64,000 nucleotides of DNA from Mesorhizobium sp. M1E.F.Ca.ET.045.02.1.1 (GTDB lineage Bacteria > Pseudomonadota > Alphaproteobacteria > Rhizobiales > Rhizobiaceae), in the NCBI RefSeq assembly GCF_003952485.1, contig NZ_CP034447.1, positions 3,610,501-3,674,500 of the forward strand. Direction: 5' to 3'. Of this stretch, positions 47,286-56,984 are shown one piece after another (position 1 is the first letter of the stretch; each line of letters opens with the position of its first letter). Both the position numbers and the translations under genes were made by a program. Under the pieces are notes generated by a model. It was not told the origin of the DNA. It ran no database searches and saw only the letters and a program-made list of their open reading frames with translations.

Positions 47286-48197
47286 TCATTCGGCGGCGGA
47301 CAACGCGTTTGCCCGCTCGCCGAACCATTTCTTCTGGGTCGCTTCGCGGACTAGGGCGCCGACCGCCGGCGAATGCTTGCGGCCGCGCACGGTGACAAGA
47401 TTGACGTCGCGCCAGAATTCCGGCTCGGTGATCGGCAGGGCCACAACACCCGGGTGCTTGGCGGTGTGCTCTGGCATGAAACCGAAACCGAGCCCGGCAG
47501 CGATCATGGCGAGCGTCCAGTCGTCGCGATCGCTCCAGTAGACCGGACTGACGGTAACGCCCTGCTGGGCAAGGATGGCATCCGCGTAGCCGGCAAATTC
47601 GCAGTTGTTGCGGTGAATATAACTTTCATTGCTCATGTCCTTCACCCGCACGACCCGCTGGTTCGCCAGCCGGTGAGCCAGGTGAACCGCCATCACCATC
47701 TGCTCGCGAAACAGCGGAAGGGAGTGAACCTCCTCGTCGGGAACGTCCGACGGCAATGCATAGATGGCGGCCTCGAGATCGCCTTCGAGCAATCTCTTTC
47801 GAAGATTCACGGCGTCTGAATCGCAAAGGTGAAGCTCCACGCCGGGGTGATGCCCACGGACGGCCGCGATCAGCTCGATGATCTCGTCCGGAGCGATCGT
47901 GCTCATGATGCCAAGCCTGAGCGGCATCCTTTTCAAATTCACATACTGCTCGGCAATCTGCTTTGCCTGGCGGGAGTTCTCGAAAACGCCCTCGAGATAC
48001 GTCTCGACCATGCGGCCAAGCTCGGTGAGATGGGTGAAGCGGCGCTCGCGGTGGAAAAGCGCGCCGCCGAACTCATCCTCCAGCAGCTTGATGGCGCGCG
48101 AAAGCGCCGGCTGCGTGACGTTGCACTGCTCGGCCGCCCTGGTGAAATTCAGCTCCTTGGCAACGGCCAAGAAATATCTGACCTGGCTGATCTCCAC
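47286..48197 (-). CDS. LysR-family transcriptional regulator
   Basis: 303 residues from a GTG at 48197, chosen because it aligns with the start of the other two LysR proteins ('xxxxQVRYFLAV'). 'LNFTRAAEQCNVTQPALSRAIKLLEDEFGG' is the helix-turn-helix. The C-terminal half is the ligand-binding domain. It is divergent from the 3-hydroxybutyrate dehydrogenase gene with 273 bp between, the classical layout of a LysR gene and its target. Confidence 0.93.
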   Translation of the reverse strand: MEISQVRYFLAVAKELNFTRAAEQCNVTQPALSRAIKLLEDEFGGALFHRERRFTHLTELGRMVETYLEGVFENSRQAKQIAEQYVNLKRMPLRLGIMSTIAPDEIIELIAAVRGHHPGVELHLCDSDAVNLRKRLLEGDLEAAIYALPSDVPDEEVHSLPLFREQMVMAVHLAHRLANQRVVRVKDMSNESYIHRNNCEFAGYADAILAQQGVTVSPVYWSDRDDWTLAMIAAGLGFGFMPEHTAKHPGVVALPITEPEFWRDVNLVTVRGRKHSPAVGALVREATQKKWFGERANALSAAE

Positions 48198-48470
48198 TGC
48201 ACGCTTCCCCTGGGTCGGTGCATGCCGCACGACCCGCGTTGCCGGGCGATCTTACTAGCTGCCCCTAGGTCAAACAACCCGGCCTGCGGGCTGCATCGCG
48301 AACGCACCGATCAGACCGTCAGCTATCGATTCCATGTCTCAACGGCATTTCCGCTTCTTCGCGCTGCTCGCCATACTTGATCAGAATTTCGGACCTGGGC
48401 GCACGCAAGCCCGTTGCTCGCAGCCGTTTGCTCGTCAATTCGGCGGCGACTTCAGCAAAAGGAAATGACG

Positions 48471-49253
48471 ATGCTCAGAGGAAAGACGGCGCTGATAACA
48501 GGCTCGACCAGCGGTATCGGCCAAGGCATCGCCGAGGCCTTCGCCGCCAAGGGCTGCAACATCGTTCTGAACGGTTTCGGTGATGCCGCCGAGATCGAGT
48601 TGCTCCGGTCGAGGGTCGCTGCCGTCCACGGGGTGCACGTCCGCTACGACAATGCCGACATGAGCAAGGGTGGCGCGATCACCGCGATGATGGACAAGGC
48701 CATTGATGAATTTGGCGCGGTCGACATCCTGGTCAACAACGCCGGCATTCAGCACGTGGCGCCGATCGACGATTTCCCGATCGAGAAGTGGGAAGCTGTC
48801 GTGGCGATCGACCTCATGTCGTCGTTCTACACGATCCGGCGTGCCTTGCAGGCGATGAAGGCGCGCAAATGGGGCCGCATCATCAATGTCGCGTCCGCCC
48901 ACGCTCTCGTCGCCTCGCCATACAAATCCGCCTATGTCGCCGCCAAGCATGGCGTGGCCGGCCTGACCAAGACCGTCGCGCTCGAGGTCGCCGAACAGGG
49001 CATCACCGTCAACGCCGTTTGCCCCGGCTACGTGCTTACCCCGCTGGTCGAAAAGCAGATCCCGGACACGGCCAAGGCCCGCGGGATCACGGAACAGCAG
49101 GTGATCAAGGATGTGCTGCTGGCCGCCCAGCCGACCAAGCAATTCGTGACTGTCGAGCAGGTTGCCGCGCTCTGCCTTTTCCTGGCCTCGGACGACGCGG
49201 CCTCGATCACCGGCGCCATCATGCCGATCGAAGGCGGCTGGACCGCTCACTAG
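48471..49253 (+). CDS. 3-hydroxybutyrate dehydrogenase (SDR family)
   Basis: 260 residues from the ATG at 48471, with AAAGGA 7 bases before. 'LITGSTSGIGQGIA' is the cofactor loop, 'ILVNNAGIQHVAPI' the NNAG motif, 'NVASAHALVASPYKSAYVAAKHG' the catalytic Ser, Tyr and Lys, and 'VNAVCPGYVLTPLVEKQIPD' the C-terminal region typical of 3-hydroxybutyrate dehydrogenases. It interconverts 3-hydroxybutyrate and acetoacetate with NAD. It heads a plus-strand group with a patatin-like gene and an NDH-2-like gene. Confidence 0.85.
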   Translation: MLRGKTALITGSTSGIGQGIAEAFAAKGCNIVLNGFGDAAEIELLRSRVAAVHGVHVRYDNADMSKGGAITAMMDKAIDEFGAVDILVNNAGIQHVAPIDDFPIEKWEAVVAIDLMSSFYTIRRALQAMKARKWGRIINVASAHALVASPYKSAYVAAKHGVAGLTKTVALEVAEQGITVNAVCPGYVLTPLVEKQIPDTAKARGITEQQVIKDVLLAAQPTKQFVTVEQVAALCLFLASDDAASITGAIMPIEGGWTAH

Positions 49254-49280
49254 AAGCCAACGACGAGGAGCGACAGCGCC

Positions 49281-50438
49281 ATGAACAATATTATTCGAAA
49301 TCCCTCGAAGTCGGCGTCTGTGACGGATGCCGGGCCGGCGGCCAACGTCTCCTCCCAGCGCCAGACCGTTTTGGTTCTGCAGGGCGGAGGAGCTCTCGGA
49401 GCCTATCAGGCCGGCGTTTATCAGGCACTCGTCGAAGGCGGTATCGAGCCGGACTGGGTCATCGGCACGTCGATCGGCGCCATCAATGCCGCGCTGATTG
49501 CCGGGAACCAGCCGCAAGATCGCCTGCCCAGGCTGCGGGAATTCTGGGACGGCGTCAGCCGGAGCAGTCCAATCGACGAATTCTTTCGGATGATGGTCCC
49601 GAGCAACATCTTTGCCAACATGGGCACGCTGACGCGAGGGATACCGGGTTTCTTCGAACCCAACCCGAGCGCCCTGTTCGGGATCAACCGGGAAGTGGGC
49701 GTTGAGAACGCCTCCTATTACTCCACGGATCCTCTGAAGAGGACACTCGGCAACCTAGTCGACTTCGACTATCTAAACCGGCGCCATACGCGATTGACGG
49801 TCGGCGCGGTCAACGTCAACACCAGCGAACTCAGATACTTCGACAGCAGTCAGATGCCGCTGTCGGCGGCCCACATCATGGCGTCGGGCGCCTTGCCGCC
49901 GGCCTTCCCGGCCGTGTGCATCGATGGCGAACCCTACTGGGACGGCGGGGTCTATTCCAACACTCCGATAGAGGTCGTGCTCGACGCGCGGCCGCGGCGC
50001 GATGCTTTGATCTTCGCGGTCAATATGTGGCAGCCGCGGGGCTCCGAGCCAAAATCGATCTGGCAGGTCATGGGGCGACAGAAGGATCTCCAATACGCCA
50101 GCCGTGGCAGAAGCCACGTCGCCCGCCAGGAGCAATTGCATCGGCTCAGGCACGTCGTGCGCGAGATGGGGAAACTGGTGCCGGAGGAGCGGCGCGACGA
50201 TCCGATGTTCAAGGAACTCGCCTCCTATGGCTGCCCTTCGGTCATGCACCTCGTTCGGCTGCTTTCGCCGCGCCTCGACGGCGAGGACCATACCAAGGAC
50301 ATCGACTTCACCCGTTCGGGCATTCGCACTCGCTGGCAGGCGGGATACGAGCATGGGCAGCGCGTCCTCTCGGAAAAGCCGTGGGAGTGCGAAGTCGACA
50401 TGCTGCAAGGCATCGTCATCCACGAATCCCAAGAGTGA
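49281..50438 (+). CDS. Patatin-like phospholipase
   Basis: 385 residues. 'VLQGGGALGAYQAGVYQALVEGG' is the oxyanion-hole motif, 'VIGTSIGAINAALIAG' holds the nucleophilic Ser (GTSIG), and 'YWDGGVYSNTPIE' holds the catalytic Asp (DGG). The C-terminal 150 residues match the DUF3734 extension. The enzyme cleaves lipid or polyester ester bonds. It starts 27 bp after the dehydrogenase stop, so the two are probably one operon; a link to polyhydroxybutyrate use is inference. Confidence 0.9.
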   Translation: MNNIIRNPSKSASVTDAGPAANVSSQRQTVLVLQGGGALGAYQAGVYQALVEGGIEPDWVIGTSIGAINAALIAGNQPQDRLPRLREFWDGVSRSSPIDEFFRMMVPSNIFANMGTLTRGIPGFFEPNPSALFGINREVGVENASYYSTDPLKRTLGNLVDFDYLNRRHTRLTVGAVNVNTSELRYFDSSQMPLSAAHIMASGALPPAFPAVCIDGEPYWDGGVYSNTPIEVVLDARPRRDALIFAVNMWQPRGSEPKSIWQVMGRQKDLQYASRGRSHVARQEQLHRLRHVVREMGKLVPEERRDDPMFKELASYGCPSVMHLVRLLSPRLDGEDHTKDIDFTRSGIRTRWQAGYEHGQRVLSEKPWECEVDMLQGIVIHESQE

Positions 50439-50468
50439 ACGGTTCCGGAGAAGGAACGGAGAATTCCG

Positions 50469-51863
50469 ATGCAGATCATAACTCCGGGCATGCGGCTCAT
50501 TCCGGAAGCGGTGCTCGCCAATAACGCAGCGCTTTTCCGCACGATCCCTGAGACACCCTCGCACCGGGACAAATCGCTGCACCGCGTGGTCATCGTCGGT
50601 GGCGGCGCAGGAGGGCTGGAACTGGCGACCCGTCTGGGCCGCAAGTTCGGCAAGGGGCGGCTTTCCGTCACGCTGGTCGACCGCAGCCGCACCCATATCT
50701 GGAAGCCGCTGCTGCATGAGGTGGCGTCCGGCGCGCTGAGCGCATCGCACGACGCGGTCGAATACATCGCCCATGCCAGCCGCAACCACTATCGATACCG
50801 TATCGGCGAGGTCGTCGGCATCGACCGTGCGAAGCGCCAGATCTTCGTGGCACCCAGCTTCGATGACAACGGCAGGCAGATCATGCCGCCACGGGTGCTG
50901 GGCTACGACACGCTGGTCATGGCCGTCGGCAGCGTCAGCAACGATTTCGGCACGCCGGGCGCTGCTCGCCACGCCATCTCGCTCGACACGGCGGAGCAGG
51001 CCACCCGTTTCAACAAGCGCATGATAGACGCATGTCTGCGGGCCAATGCTCAATACGAGCAGCTTTCGCCTGGACAGCTTCACTGCGTCATCGTCGGCGC
51101 CGGAGCTACCGGCGTCGAGCTGGCCGCGGAATTGCACAAATCGATGCGGGAAATTGCCTCGCACAATCTCGACAATATCGATTTCGAGAGGCTGATCCGC
51201 ATCACCATCGTCGAGGCCGGACCGCGCATCCTGCCCGCCCTTCCGGAGCATATGGCCCACGCTTCGGCGCGCCTGCTCATCAAGCTGGGTGTGCAGATCC
51301 GATGCGGCATCAGAGTCACCGAAGTCACGGAAGACGGCATCCGGCTTGGCGAAAAACTGTTCCTGCCGGCCGAGCTCGTGGTCTGGGCGGCTGGGATCAA
51401 GGCGCCGGATTTTCTGAAAGACCTCGATGGTCTCGAAACCGACCGTATCAACCGCCTGATCATCGACGAAACCTTGCGGACGGTCGGCGATGAGAATGTA
51501 TTCGCGATTGGCGACTGCGCGAACTGCGTGCTCCCGGGCGATGACAGCGCCTTGCCGCCCCGAGCTCAGACAGCCCATCAGCAGGCAGACCACATGGCGA
51601 AGGTGGTTGCAGCACGTCTCGCGGGGCAGGCTGTGCCGGCCTATCGCTACCGCGACTATGGTTCCCTCGTATCGCTCGCCGACTACGGTGCGTTCGGCAG
51701 CCTGATCGGAGGACTGAAGATCGAAGGTCTCGTTGCGAGGCTTGCCTATCGCTCGCTGCACAAGATGCATCTCAAGGCAGTGCACGGCCTCGCGAAGACG
51801 GCACTGGCTTCGATCGGCGAGATGATCGTCAGGCGCGCCAGACCGCGGATCAAGCTTCACTGA
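50469..51863 (+). CDS. NDH-2-like FAD-dependent NADH dehydrogenase
   Basis: 464 residues. The first FAD-binding motif is 'VVIVGGGAGGLELATRLG', the NAD-binding one 'CVIVGAGATGVELAAELH', and 'FAIGDCANC' is the second FAD contact. 'HIWKPLLHEVASGALS' and the C-terminal amphipathic part match type II NADH:quinone oxidoreductases. It would oxidise NADH at the membrane without pumping protons, fitting re-oxidation of NADH made by the dehydrogenase upstream. Its stop overlaps the first repeat element by one base. Confidence 0.88.
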   Translation: MQIITPGMRLIPEAVLANNAALFRTIPETPSHRDKSLHRVVIVGGGAGGLELATRLGRKFGKGRLSVTLVDRSRTHIWKPLLHEVASGALSASHDAVEYIAHASRNHYRYRIGEVVGIDRAKRQIFVAPSFDDNGRQIMPPRVLGYDTLVMAVGSVSNDFGTPGAARHAISLDTAEQATRFNKRMIDACLRANAQYEQLSPGQLHCVIVGAGATGVELAAELHKSMREIASHNLDNIDFERLIRITIVEAGPRILPALPEHMAHASARLLIKLGVQIRCGIRVTEVTEDGIRLGEKLFLPAELVVWAAGIKAPDFLKDLDGLETDRINRLIIDETLRTVGDENVFAIGDCANCVLPGDDSALPPRAQTAHQQADHMAKVVAARLAGQAVPAYRYRDYGSLVSLADYGAFGSLIGGLKIEGLVARLAYRSLHKMHLKAVHGLAKTALASIGEMIVRRARPRIKLH

Positions 51864-52083
51864 TGCATGTCGCCCAAAAGTGTGCAGCGGTTTTGGGAGA
51901 ACGACATGCATCAAACAAAGAATGCATGTCGCCCAAAAGTGCGGAGCGGTTTTGGGAAAACGACATGCATCAAAACAAAGAACGCATGTCGCCCAAAAGT
52001 GTGCAGCGGTTTTGGGAGAGCGACATGCATCGAAACAAAGACTTGAAGCGCGTCGATCGAATCCGTTTCGACGCGACGCGCCT
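51863..52083. repeat. Three tandem palindromic repeats plus a GCGCGTCG element
   Basis: Three near-identical units, at 51863-51911, 51922-51970 and 51983-52030, have arms ATGCATGTCGCCCAAAAGTG and GGTTTTGGGxxxACGACATGCAT and a period near 60 bp. Bases 52034-52083 are the second element type (AAGCGCGTCGATCGAATCCGTTTCGACGCGACGCGC). It lies between the NDH-2-like gene and the disulfide reductase gene. Confidence 0.9.
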
Positions 52084-52100
52084 AGCGCGGAGGCGGCGCG

Positions 52101-53447
52101 ATGGAAAAATATGATGTGGTGATCCTCGGCGGCGGCAACGCCGGAATGGGTGTCACGGTCGCGACGCGCGCCGCCGGCCTTTCCGTGGCGATGATTGAGG
52201 CCCGCGATCTCGGCGGCACCTGCCCCAATCGCGGCTGCACGCCGAAGAAGGTCTTGGTCGCCGCGGCCCACGCGCTCGACGAGATCGAAAGGGCCGGCAG
52301 ACATGAGATCAAGGTCGATAGGCCAAGGCTCGACTGGCGAGCCTTGATCGAACGGGAAAAGGAGATCATCAGGGACATCCCATCTCGACTGTCCGGATTG
52401 ATGGCCAAGCGCGGGGTCGATGTCGTCTCCGGCCAAGCTTCATTCATCGGCAGCAACGCGATCCGTGTCGATGGCCGAGAACTCGAAGCCAGGAACATCG
52501 TCATCGCCACCGGCTCTAAGCCGCGTCCGCTGTCGATCCCGGGCGCCGAGCATCTGACGACTTCCGACGATGTGCTGAGCGATTCTGTGCTGCCGCGTGC
52601 GGTGGTGTTCATCGGCGGCGGCGTCATCGCTTTCGAACTGGGGCATGTCTATGCGCGTGCCGGCGTCGACGTGACGATCCTCGAGGCCCTGCCGCAACTT
52701 CTCGCAGGCTTCGACGAGGATGCCGTTGCCCAACTGCGTGGCGAGAGCGAGCGGCTCGGCATCAGCATCCATACCATGGCGTGGGTCAAGAGGATCGACG
52801 AGACCGACGGACGACTGCGGGTGAGTTTCGTGAAAGACGGCGTCGAATGCCTGGTGGACGCGGATCGGGTCGTCAACTGCGCCGGACGCGTGGCCAATGT
52901 CGAGGGCCTCGATCTTGGGGCCGGTGTCATCGTGCACCGAGAGGGCCGTATCGAAATCGACGATCACCTGCGCTCGCGCTCCAATCCCGATGTCTATGTC
53001 TGCGGCGACGCGGTGTGGAACTCCCCGCAGCTTTCGCCGATAGCCACCTATGAAGGCGGGATCGTCGGCCGCAACATCGTCGACGGACCGAAGCATCGAC
53101 CCGATTACAGTCATATCCCAGCCTCGCTCTACAGCATCCCGGCTGTGGCAAGCGTCGGACTGACCGAAGCCAAGGCGAGGGAACGGGGCCTTCACGTCAA
53201 GATCCATGTGAACGACATGCAAGGCTGGCTCTCCGCCAGGACCTATGCGGAGGCGGTCGCATGGTCGAAGATCATCGTCGAGGAGACGACAGATCGGATT
53301 GTCGGGGCACATCTGGTAGGCCATGCCGGCGAGGAGCTGATCCACATCTTCGCGCTGGCTATGAAGCACGGCATCCCGGCGCGGGCGCTGTCCGAGATGG
53401 TCTACGGGTTCCCGACTTTTTCAGCGGATATCAGGAATATGATGTAA
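52101..53447 (+). CDS. Pyridine nucleotide-disulfide oxidoreductase
   Basis: 448 residues with GGAGG before the ATG. 'DVVILGGGNAGMGVTVATRAAG' is the FAD-binding motif and 'LGGTCPNRGCTPKKVLV' holds the redox-active CX4C. 'VVFIGGGVIAFELGHVYARAG' binds NAD(P)H and 'VYVCGDAVW' is the second FAD contact. The C-terminal 'HAGEELIHIFALAMKHGIPARALSEMVYGFPTFSAD' has FPTFS in place of HPTSSE, as in glutathione reductase-like relatives without a known substrate. The likely role is thiol reduction. Confidence 0.9.
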   Translation: MEKYDVVILGGGNAGMGVTVATRAAGLSVAMIEARDLGGTCPNRGCTPKKVLVAAAHALDEIERAGRHEIKVDRPRLDWRALIEREKEIIRDIPSRLSGLMAKRGVDVVSGQASFIGSNAIRVDGRELEARNIVIATGSKPRPLSIPGAEHLTTSDDVLSDSVLPRAVVFIGGGVIAFELGHVYARAGVDVTILEALPQLLAGFDEDAVAQLRGESERLGISIHTMAWVKRIDETDGRLRVSFVKDGVECLVDADRVVNCAGRVANVEGLDLGAGVIVHREGRIEIDDHLRSRSNPDVYVCGDAVWNSPQLSPIATYEGGIVGRNIVDGPKHRPDYSHIPASLYSIPAVASVGLTEAKARERGLHVKIHVNDMQGWLSARTYAEAVAWSKIIVEETTDRIVGAHLVGHAGEELIHIFALAMKHGIPARALSEMVYGFPTFSADIRNMM

Positions 53448-53587
53448 CGCGCCGATCCGAGGCGGCGAATGGAACATGAACCTGGCATGCATCGATGCAC
53501 GTGGGGCATCGAAACCATGCAGGAAAAGCATGCTAAATGCCGAGGGGCTTCGGTGGTAGGCTGCGGGCGACGTGTGAAAGTGCAGAA

Positions 53588-54286
53588 ATGGCCGCCGAGG
53601 CAATGACATTCGAGCAATCCGTCCAGGCCGCCATCGAACTTGATGCGCCTCTCAACGAACGGCTGGCGGTAGTTGCCGCGGCGGTCCGACGCCTGAATTC
53701 CGAATTTGCGGACGCCGTGGACCGATTGGTGGATCGCCTGGAGAAGCTGGGAGCCGGCGCCATGGCTCCGGTTGCCGGCGAAGTCATGCCGGGGTTCCTG
53801 CTGCCCGACGACGAGGGCAAGCTTGTCAGCCTGGCAGAGATGCTTGCAAAGGGCCCAGCCGTCGTCACCTTCCAGCGCGGGCATTGGTGTCCCTATTGCC
53901 GCGTGAACGCCATCGGCATTGTCGAGGTGCAGCGCCAGATCGCGGAACTGGGAGGCCAGGTGGTCGTGATCATGCCGGAGCGGCGCAAATTCGCGAAAGC
54001 CATGAAGGCCGCGGTCGGCGCGCAGTTTCCGTTCCTGATCGACATGGATAACGGCTATGCCCTGTCACTCAACCTTGCGATCTGGGTCGGAGCCGAGATG
54101 GAGCGGCTGATGGGGGTTGGTTTTGATCTGCCGAGCTACCAGGGCAACAGCAGCTGGTTTCTGCCGATACCCGCAACCTTCATCGTCGGAACGAACGGGA
54201 TCATCACCGATCGCTTCGTCGATCCGGACTACCGCCGTCGGATGGATATTGACGACTTGATCGCCGCCCTCAGGCGGGCTCGCTGA
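53588..54286 (+). CDS. Peroxiredoxin-like (AhpC/TSA) protein
   Basis: 232 residues from the ATG at 53588. Residues 1-60 are an Ala-rich helical part. The thioredoxin-fold part has 'PGFLLPDDEGKLVSLAEMLAKGPAVVTFQRGHWCPYCRVN', where CPYC marks the active site of the peroxiredoxin-like group. 'IPATFIVGTNGIITDRFVD' is also typical. It probably reduces peroxides. Its 3' end overlaps that of the convergent LysR gene by 17 bases. Confidence 0.88.
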   Translation: MAAEAMTFEQSVQAAIELDAPLNERLAVVAAAVRRLNSEFADAVDRLVDRLEKLGAGAMAPVAGEVMPGFLLPDDEGKLVSLAEMLAKGPAVVTFQRGHWCPYCRVNAIGIVEVQRQIAELGGQVVVIMPERRKFAKAMKAAVGAQFPFLIDMDNGYALSLNLAIWVGAEMERLMGVGFDLPSYQGNSSWFLPIPATFIVGTNGIITDRFVDPDYRRRMDIDDLIAALRRAR

Positions 54287-55175
54287 CGCCGAAGGATGAC
54301 CAGTCGGCCGATCTCAATAGGTTGAGCAGCGTCGTCGCGACCGGCGAGCGCTGCCTGCCGGCAACCGCATAGACGGAAACGATCCGCGAAACGTCGAGAT
54401 CGCGGAGCTTGAGCCGGCGGATGTTCGCGGATCGGGGTGCCGTAAGCGAGACAAAGCCGACCCCGGCATTGGCCTCGAGCAACGCAAGAAGGTCCTGGTC
54501 GGTCTCCACTTCATGTGCAGTCCGAGGCGAATAGCCTTTTGCGGAAAGGCAGCGCGACAGCTCTTCGCTTGTCTCCCAATCGATCCGGCTGAGCACGGGT
54601 TCGGCGGCAAGCTGAGCCAACGCGACGTCGGCCTCGTTGCGGCGCGCCAGCGGATGATCGGAATTCACGGCGAGCTCGATCCCCTCCTGGAAAAGTGACC
54701 AGGTGTCGAGGCGATCCCAAACCTGGCCCAGCGGACCGGCAACGGCCAATTCGACCTCACCATTCTTGAGCGCCTCTACCACAGCCGCCGGCGAGCCGCG
54801 GTGGATTTTGAGATGCGCGCCGGGATAGGCCCGAAAAAGCTCGGTGAACGGCGAAACCAGCAGCGCAATATTGATGCTGTTCGAAATCGTGACGTTGAGA
54901 GGCGCGACGTCGCTGCTTTGCACTGCCTTGGCTAGTGACTTGGCAGAGGTCGCCGCGTCGTAGCACTGCTGCAGCAAGGGCAGCATGCGCCGGCCAAGCT
55001 CGGTCAAGTGGGAATGCTGGCGTTCACGACGAAGAAGCTCTCCGCCTAGCTCCTCCTCCAGCGTCTTGATGGCTCGCGTCAGCGCGGGCTGAGTGACATT
55101 GCACTCCTCGGCCGCTCTGGTGAAGTTCAACGTGCTGGATAGGGCCAGAAAATATCGGACCTGCTGCATCTCCAT
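54270..55175 (-). CDS. LysR-family transcriptional regulator
   Basis: 301 residues. 'VRYFLALSSTLNFTRAAEECNVTQPALTRAIKTLEEELGG' is the N-terminal helix-turn-helix, then 'RRERQHSHLTELGRRML'. The rest is the ligand-binding domain. It is the third closely similar regulator in this part of the window. It is divergent from the succinate-semialdehyde dehydrogenase gene (249 bp apart), which it probably regulates. Confidence 0.93.
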   Translation of the reverse strand: MEMQQVRYFLALSSTLNFTRAAEECNVTQPALTRAIKTLEEELGGELLRRERQHSHLTELGRRMLPLLQQCYDAATSAKSLAKAVQSSDVAPLNVTISNSINIALLVSPFTELFRAYPGAHLKIHRGSPAAVVEALKNGEVELAVAGPLGQVWDRLDTWSLFQEGIELAVNSDHPLARRNEADVALAQLAAEPVLSRIDWETSEELSRCLSAKGYSPRTAHEVETDQDLLALLEANAGVGFVSLTAPRSANIRRLKLRDLDVSRIVSVYAVAGRQRSPVATTLLNLLRSADWSSFGVSEPA

Positions 55176-55424
55176 GAAATTTCGCCCCCTCAGCGAAATC
55201 CGGCTTTTCAGGCATGGCTAATTCGTTGCTATGCTAACGCAACCGGAAATCCAAGCAAGGTCGAGGGACGATTCGCCTAAACTTGGCTCCGCGAGACAAT
55301 TGTGACGCTGGCTCCAACGGTGGGTCTACCGCCGTCCTTCCCAGGCCCTATGAGAGGCGTGGATGCGCGGCATACACGTTGGCGCCATTGACAACCATCA
55401 AGCTGCTCGAGGAGGAGACCGGTA

Positions 55425-56900
55425 TTGCCCCTGTGCCTGCCGATGATCCGGCACCTGAAATCCCCCGACCTGTTTGCCGCGATCGACCGTGTGCCGGCGC
55501 TTGGCACACCGGCTGGCGGGCGTACGTTCGAGGTCTTCAATCCATCGACCGGCGAACTGCTTGCGGAACTTCCCGACATGGGCGTCGAGGAGACGCGCGC
55601 GGCGATTGACAAGGCCTATGTCGCTCAGGCCGAATGGGCAGCGCTGACCGCCCGCGAGCGCAGCGAAATCTTGTGGCGCTGGCATCAGTCGATCGTCACC
55701 CACACCGACGATCTCGCGGCTATCCTCACCGCCGAGATGGGCAAGCCGCTTGCCGAAGCCAGATCGGAGGTCTCCCATGCGGCCGCCTACCTGCAATGGT
55801 ACGCCGAGGAGGCCAATCGTATCTATGGCGAGACGATCTCGGCGCCATCGACGGACCGCCGCATGCTGGTGATCAAGCAGCCTATCGGCGTCGTCGGCAC
55901 GATCACGCCATGGAATTTTCCTGCATCGATGGTGGCGCGCAAGATCTCGCCGGCGCTGGCGGCGGGCTGCGCCATCGTGCTGAAGCCCGCCGAGCAGACG
56001 CCGCTTGTCGCGGGCGCCATGTTCGCGCTCGCCGCCGCGGCCGGTTTTCCCGACGGTGTCGTGAACCTTGTCTATGCCTCCGAGGGCGCCGCGGTGGGGC
56101 GTGAGCTCTGCCACAATCCCAAAGTGCGCAAGATCAGCTTCACCGGATCGACCGAGGTCGGGCGCCTGCTGATGCGCCAGTGCTCGGACCAGATCAAGAA
56201 GGTCAGCCTCGAACTGGGCGGTAATGCGCCTTTCATCGTCTTCGACGATGCCGACATAGATGCCGCCGTGGACGGGGCGATCCAGGCGAAGTTCCGCAAT
56301 GCCGGCCAGACCTGCGTTTCGGCGAATCGCCTTTACGTGCAGTCGGGCGTTCATGACGAGTTCGTCGATAAATTCGTGGAACGGGTTCGCCAGCTTCAGG
56401 TCGGCGACGGTTTCGTTCCCGATGTCGCCATCGGCCCGCTGATCGACAGGCCGGCGCTCGCCAAGATCGAATCCCATATCGCCGATGCCGTTGGAAAAGG
56501 CGGTGCGATCCGGTGCGGCGGCGGTCGGATTGGCAGAGACGGCACTTTTTTCCAGCCGACCGTCCTTACCGATATTTCCAGCGCAATGACGGTGGCGCAA
56601 GAGGAGACATTTGGGCCATTGGCCCCGGTCATCCGCTTCGAGGATGCGGATCAGGTCGTGCGTGAAGCCAACGACACGATCTACGGCCTCGCCGCCTATT
56701 TTTATGCCTCCAACCTGAAGCGGGTCTGGCGTGTGGCGGAGGCCCTGGAATATGGCATGGTCGGTATCAACACCGGACGCATGTCCTCGGAAGCCGCGCC
56801 CTTCGGCGGCGTGAAACAGTCAGGCATCGGGCGGGAGGGTTCCCGCCACGGCCTCGAGGATTACCTCGAGATGAAGTATCTCTGCATGGGCGGCATCTGA
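55425..56900 (+). CDS. gabD: NAD(P)-dependent succinate-semialdehyde dehydrogenase-like protein
   Basis: 491 residues from a TTG at 55425. GGAGGAGA at 55411-55418 fits this start better than the ATG at 55443. 'PWNFPASMVARKISPALAAGCAIVLKPAEQTP' binds the cofactor, 'FTGSTEVGRLL' is conserved, 'LELGGNAP' holds the general base Glu, and 'NAGQTCVSANR' the catalytic Cys. The overall pattern is that of GabD, which oxidises succinate semialdehyde to succinate. Related aldehydes cannot be excluded. Confidence 0.88.
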   Translation: MPLCLPMIRHLKSPDLFAAIDRVPALGTPAGGRTFEVFNPSTGELLAELPDMGVEETRAAIDKAYVAQAEWAALTARERSEILWRWHQSIVTHTDDLAAILTAEMGKPLAEARSEVSHAAAYLQWYAEEANRIYGETISAPSTDRRMLVIKQPIGVVGTITPWNFPASMVARKISPALAAGCAIVLKPAEQTPLVAGAMFALAAAAGFPDGVVNLVYASEGAAVGRELCHNPKVRKISFTGSTEVGRLLMRQCSDQIKKVSLELGGNAPFIVFDDADIDAAVDGAIQAKFRNAGQTCVSANRLYVQSGVHDEFVDKFVERVRQLQVGDGFVPDVAIGPLIDRPALAKIESHIADAVGKGGAIRCGGGRIGRDGTFFQPTVLTDISSAMTVAQEETFGPLAPVIRFEDADQVVREANDTIYGLAAYFYASNLKRVWRVAEALEYGMVGINTGRMSSEAAPFGGVKQSGIGREGSRHGLEDYLEMKYLCMGGI

Positions 56901-56984
56901 GGTAAAACGACCAGGCCGCTTTTTGAAGAACGATGTGCCGCGGAATTGTCGCCCGCGGAGGCCGTTGGGGTTCCGCCCGCAGCG

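Noticed and set aside
51863..52030. CRISPR-like array of three repeats
   Set aside because: Units are themselves palindromic, spacers are 10-12 bp and similar, and there are no cas genes. They belong to the dispersed repeat family.
49773..52436. Very long minus-strand open frame (887 codons)
   Set aside because: It lies opposite the patatin-like, NDH-2-like and reductase genes, whose motifs are clear, and translates the tandem repeats as text. It is a GC-driven shadow.
55398..56600. Long minus-strand open frame opposite the aldehyde dehydrogenase gene
   Set aside because: All catalytic motifs are on the plus strand; the minus reading has no family pattern.
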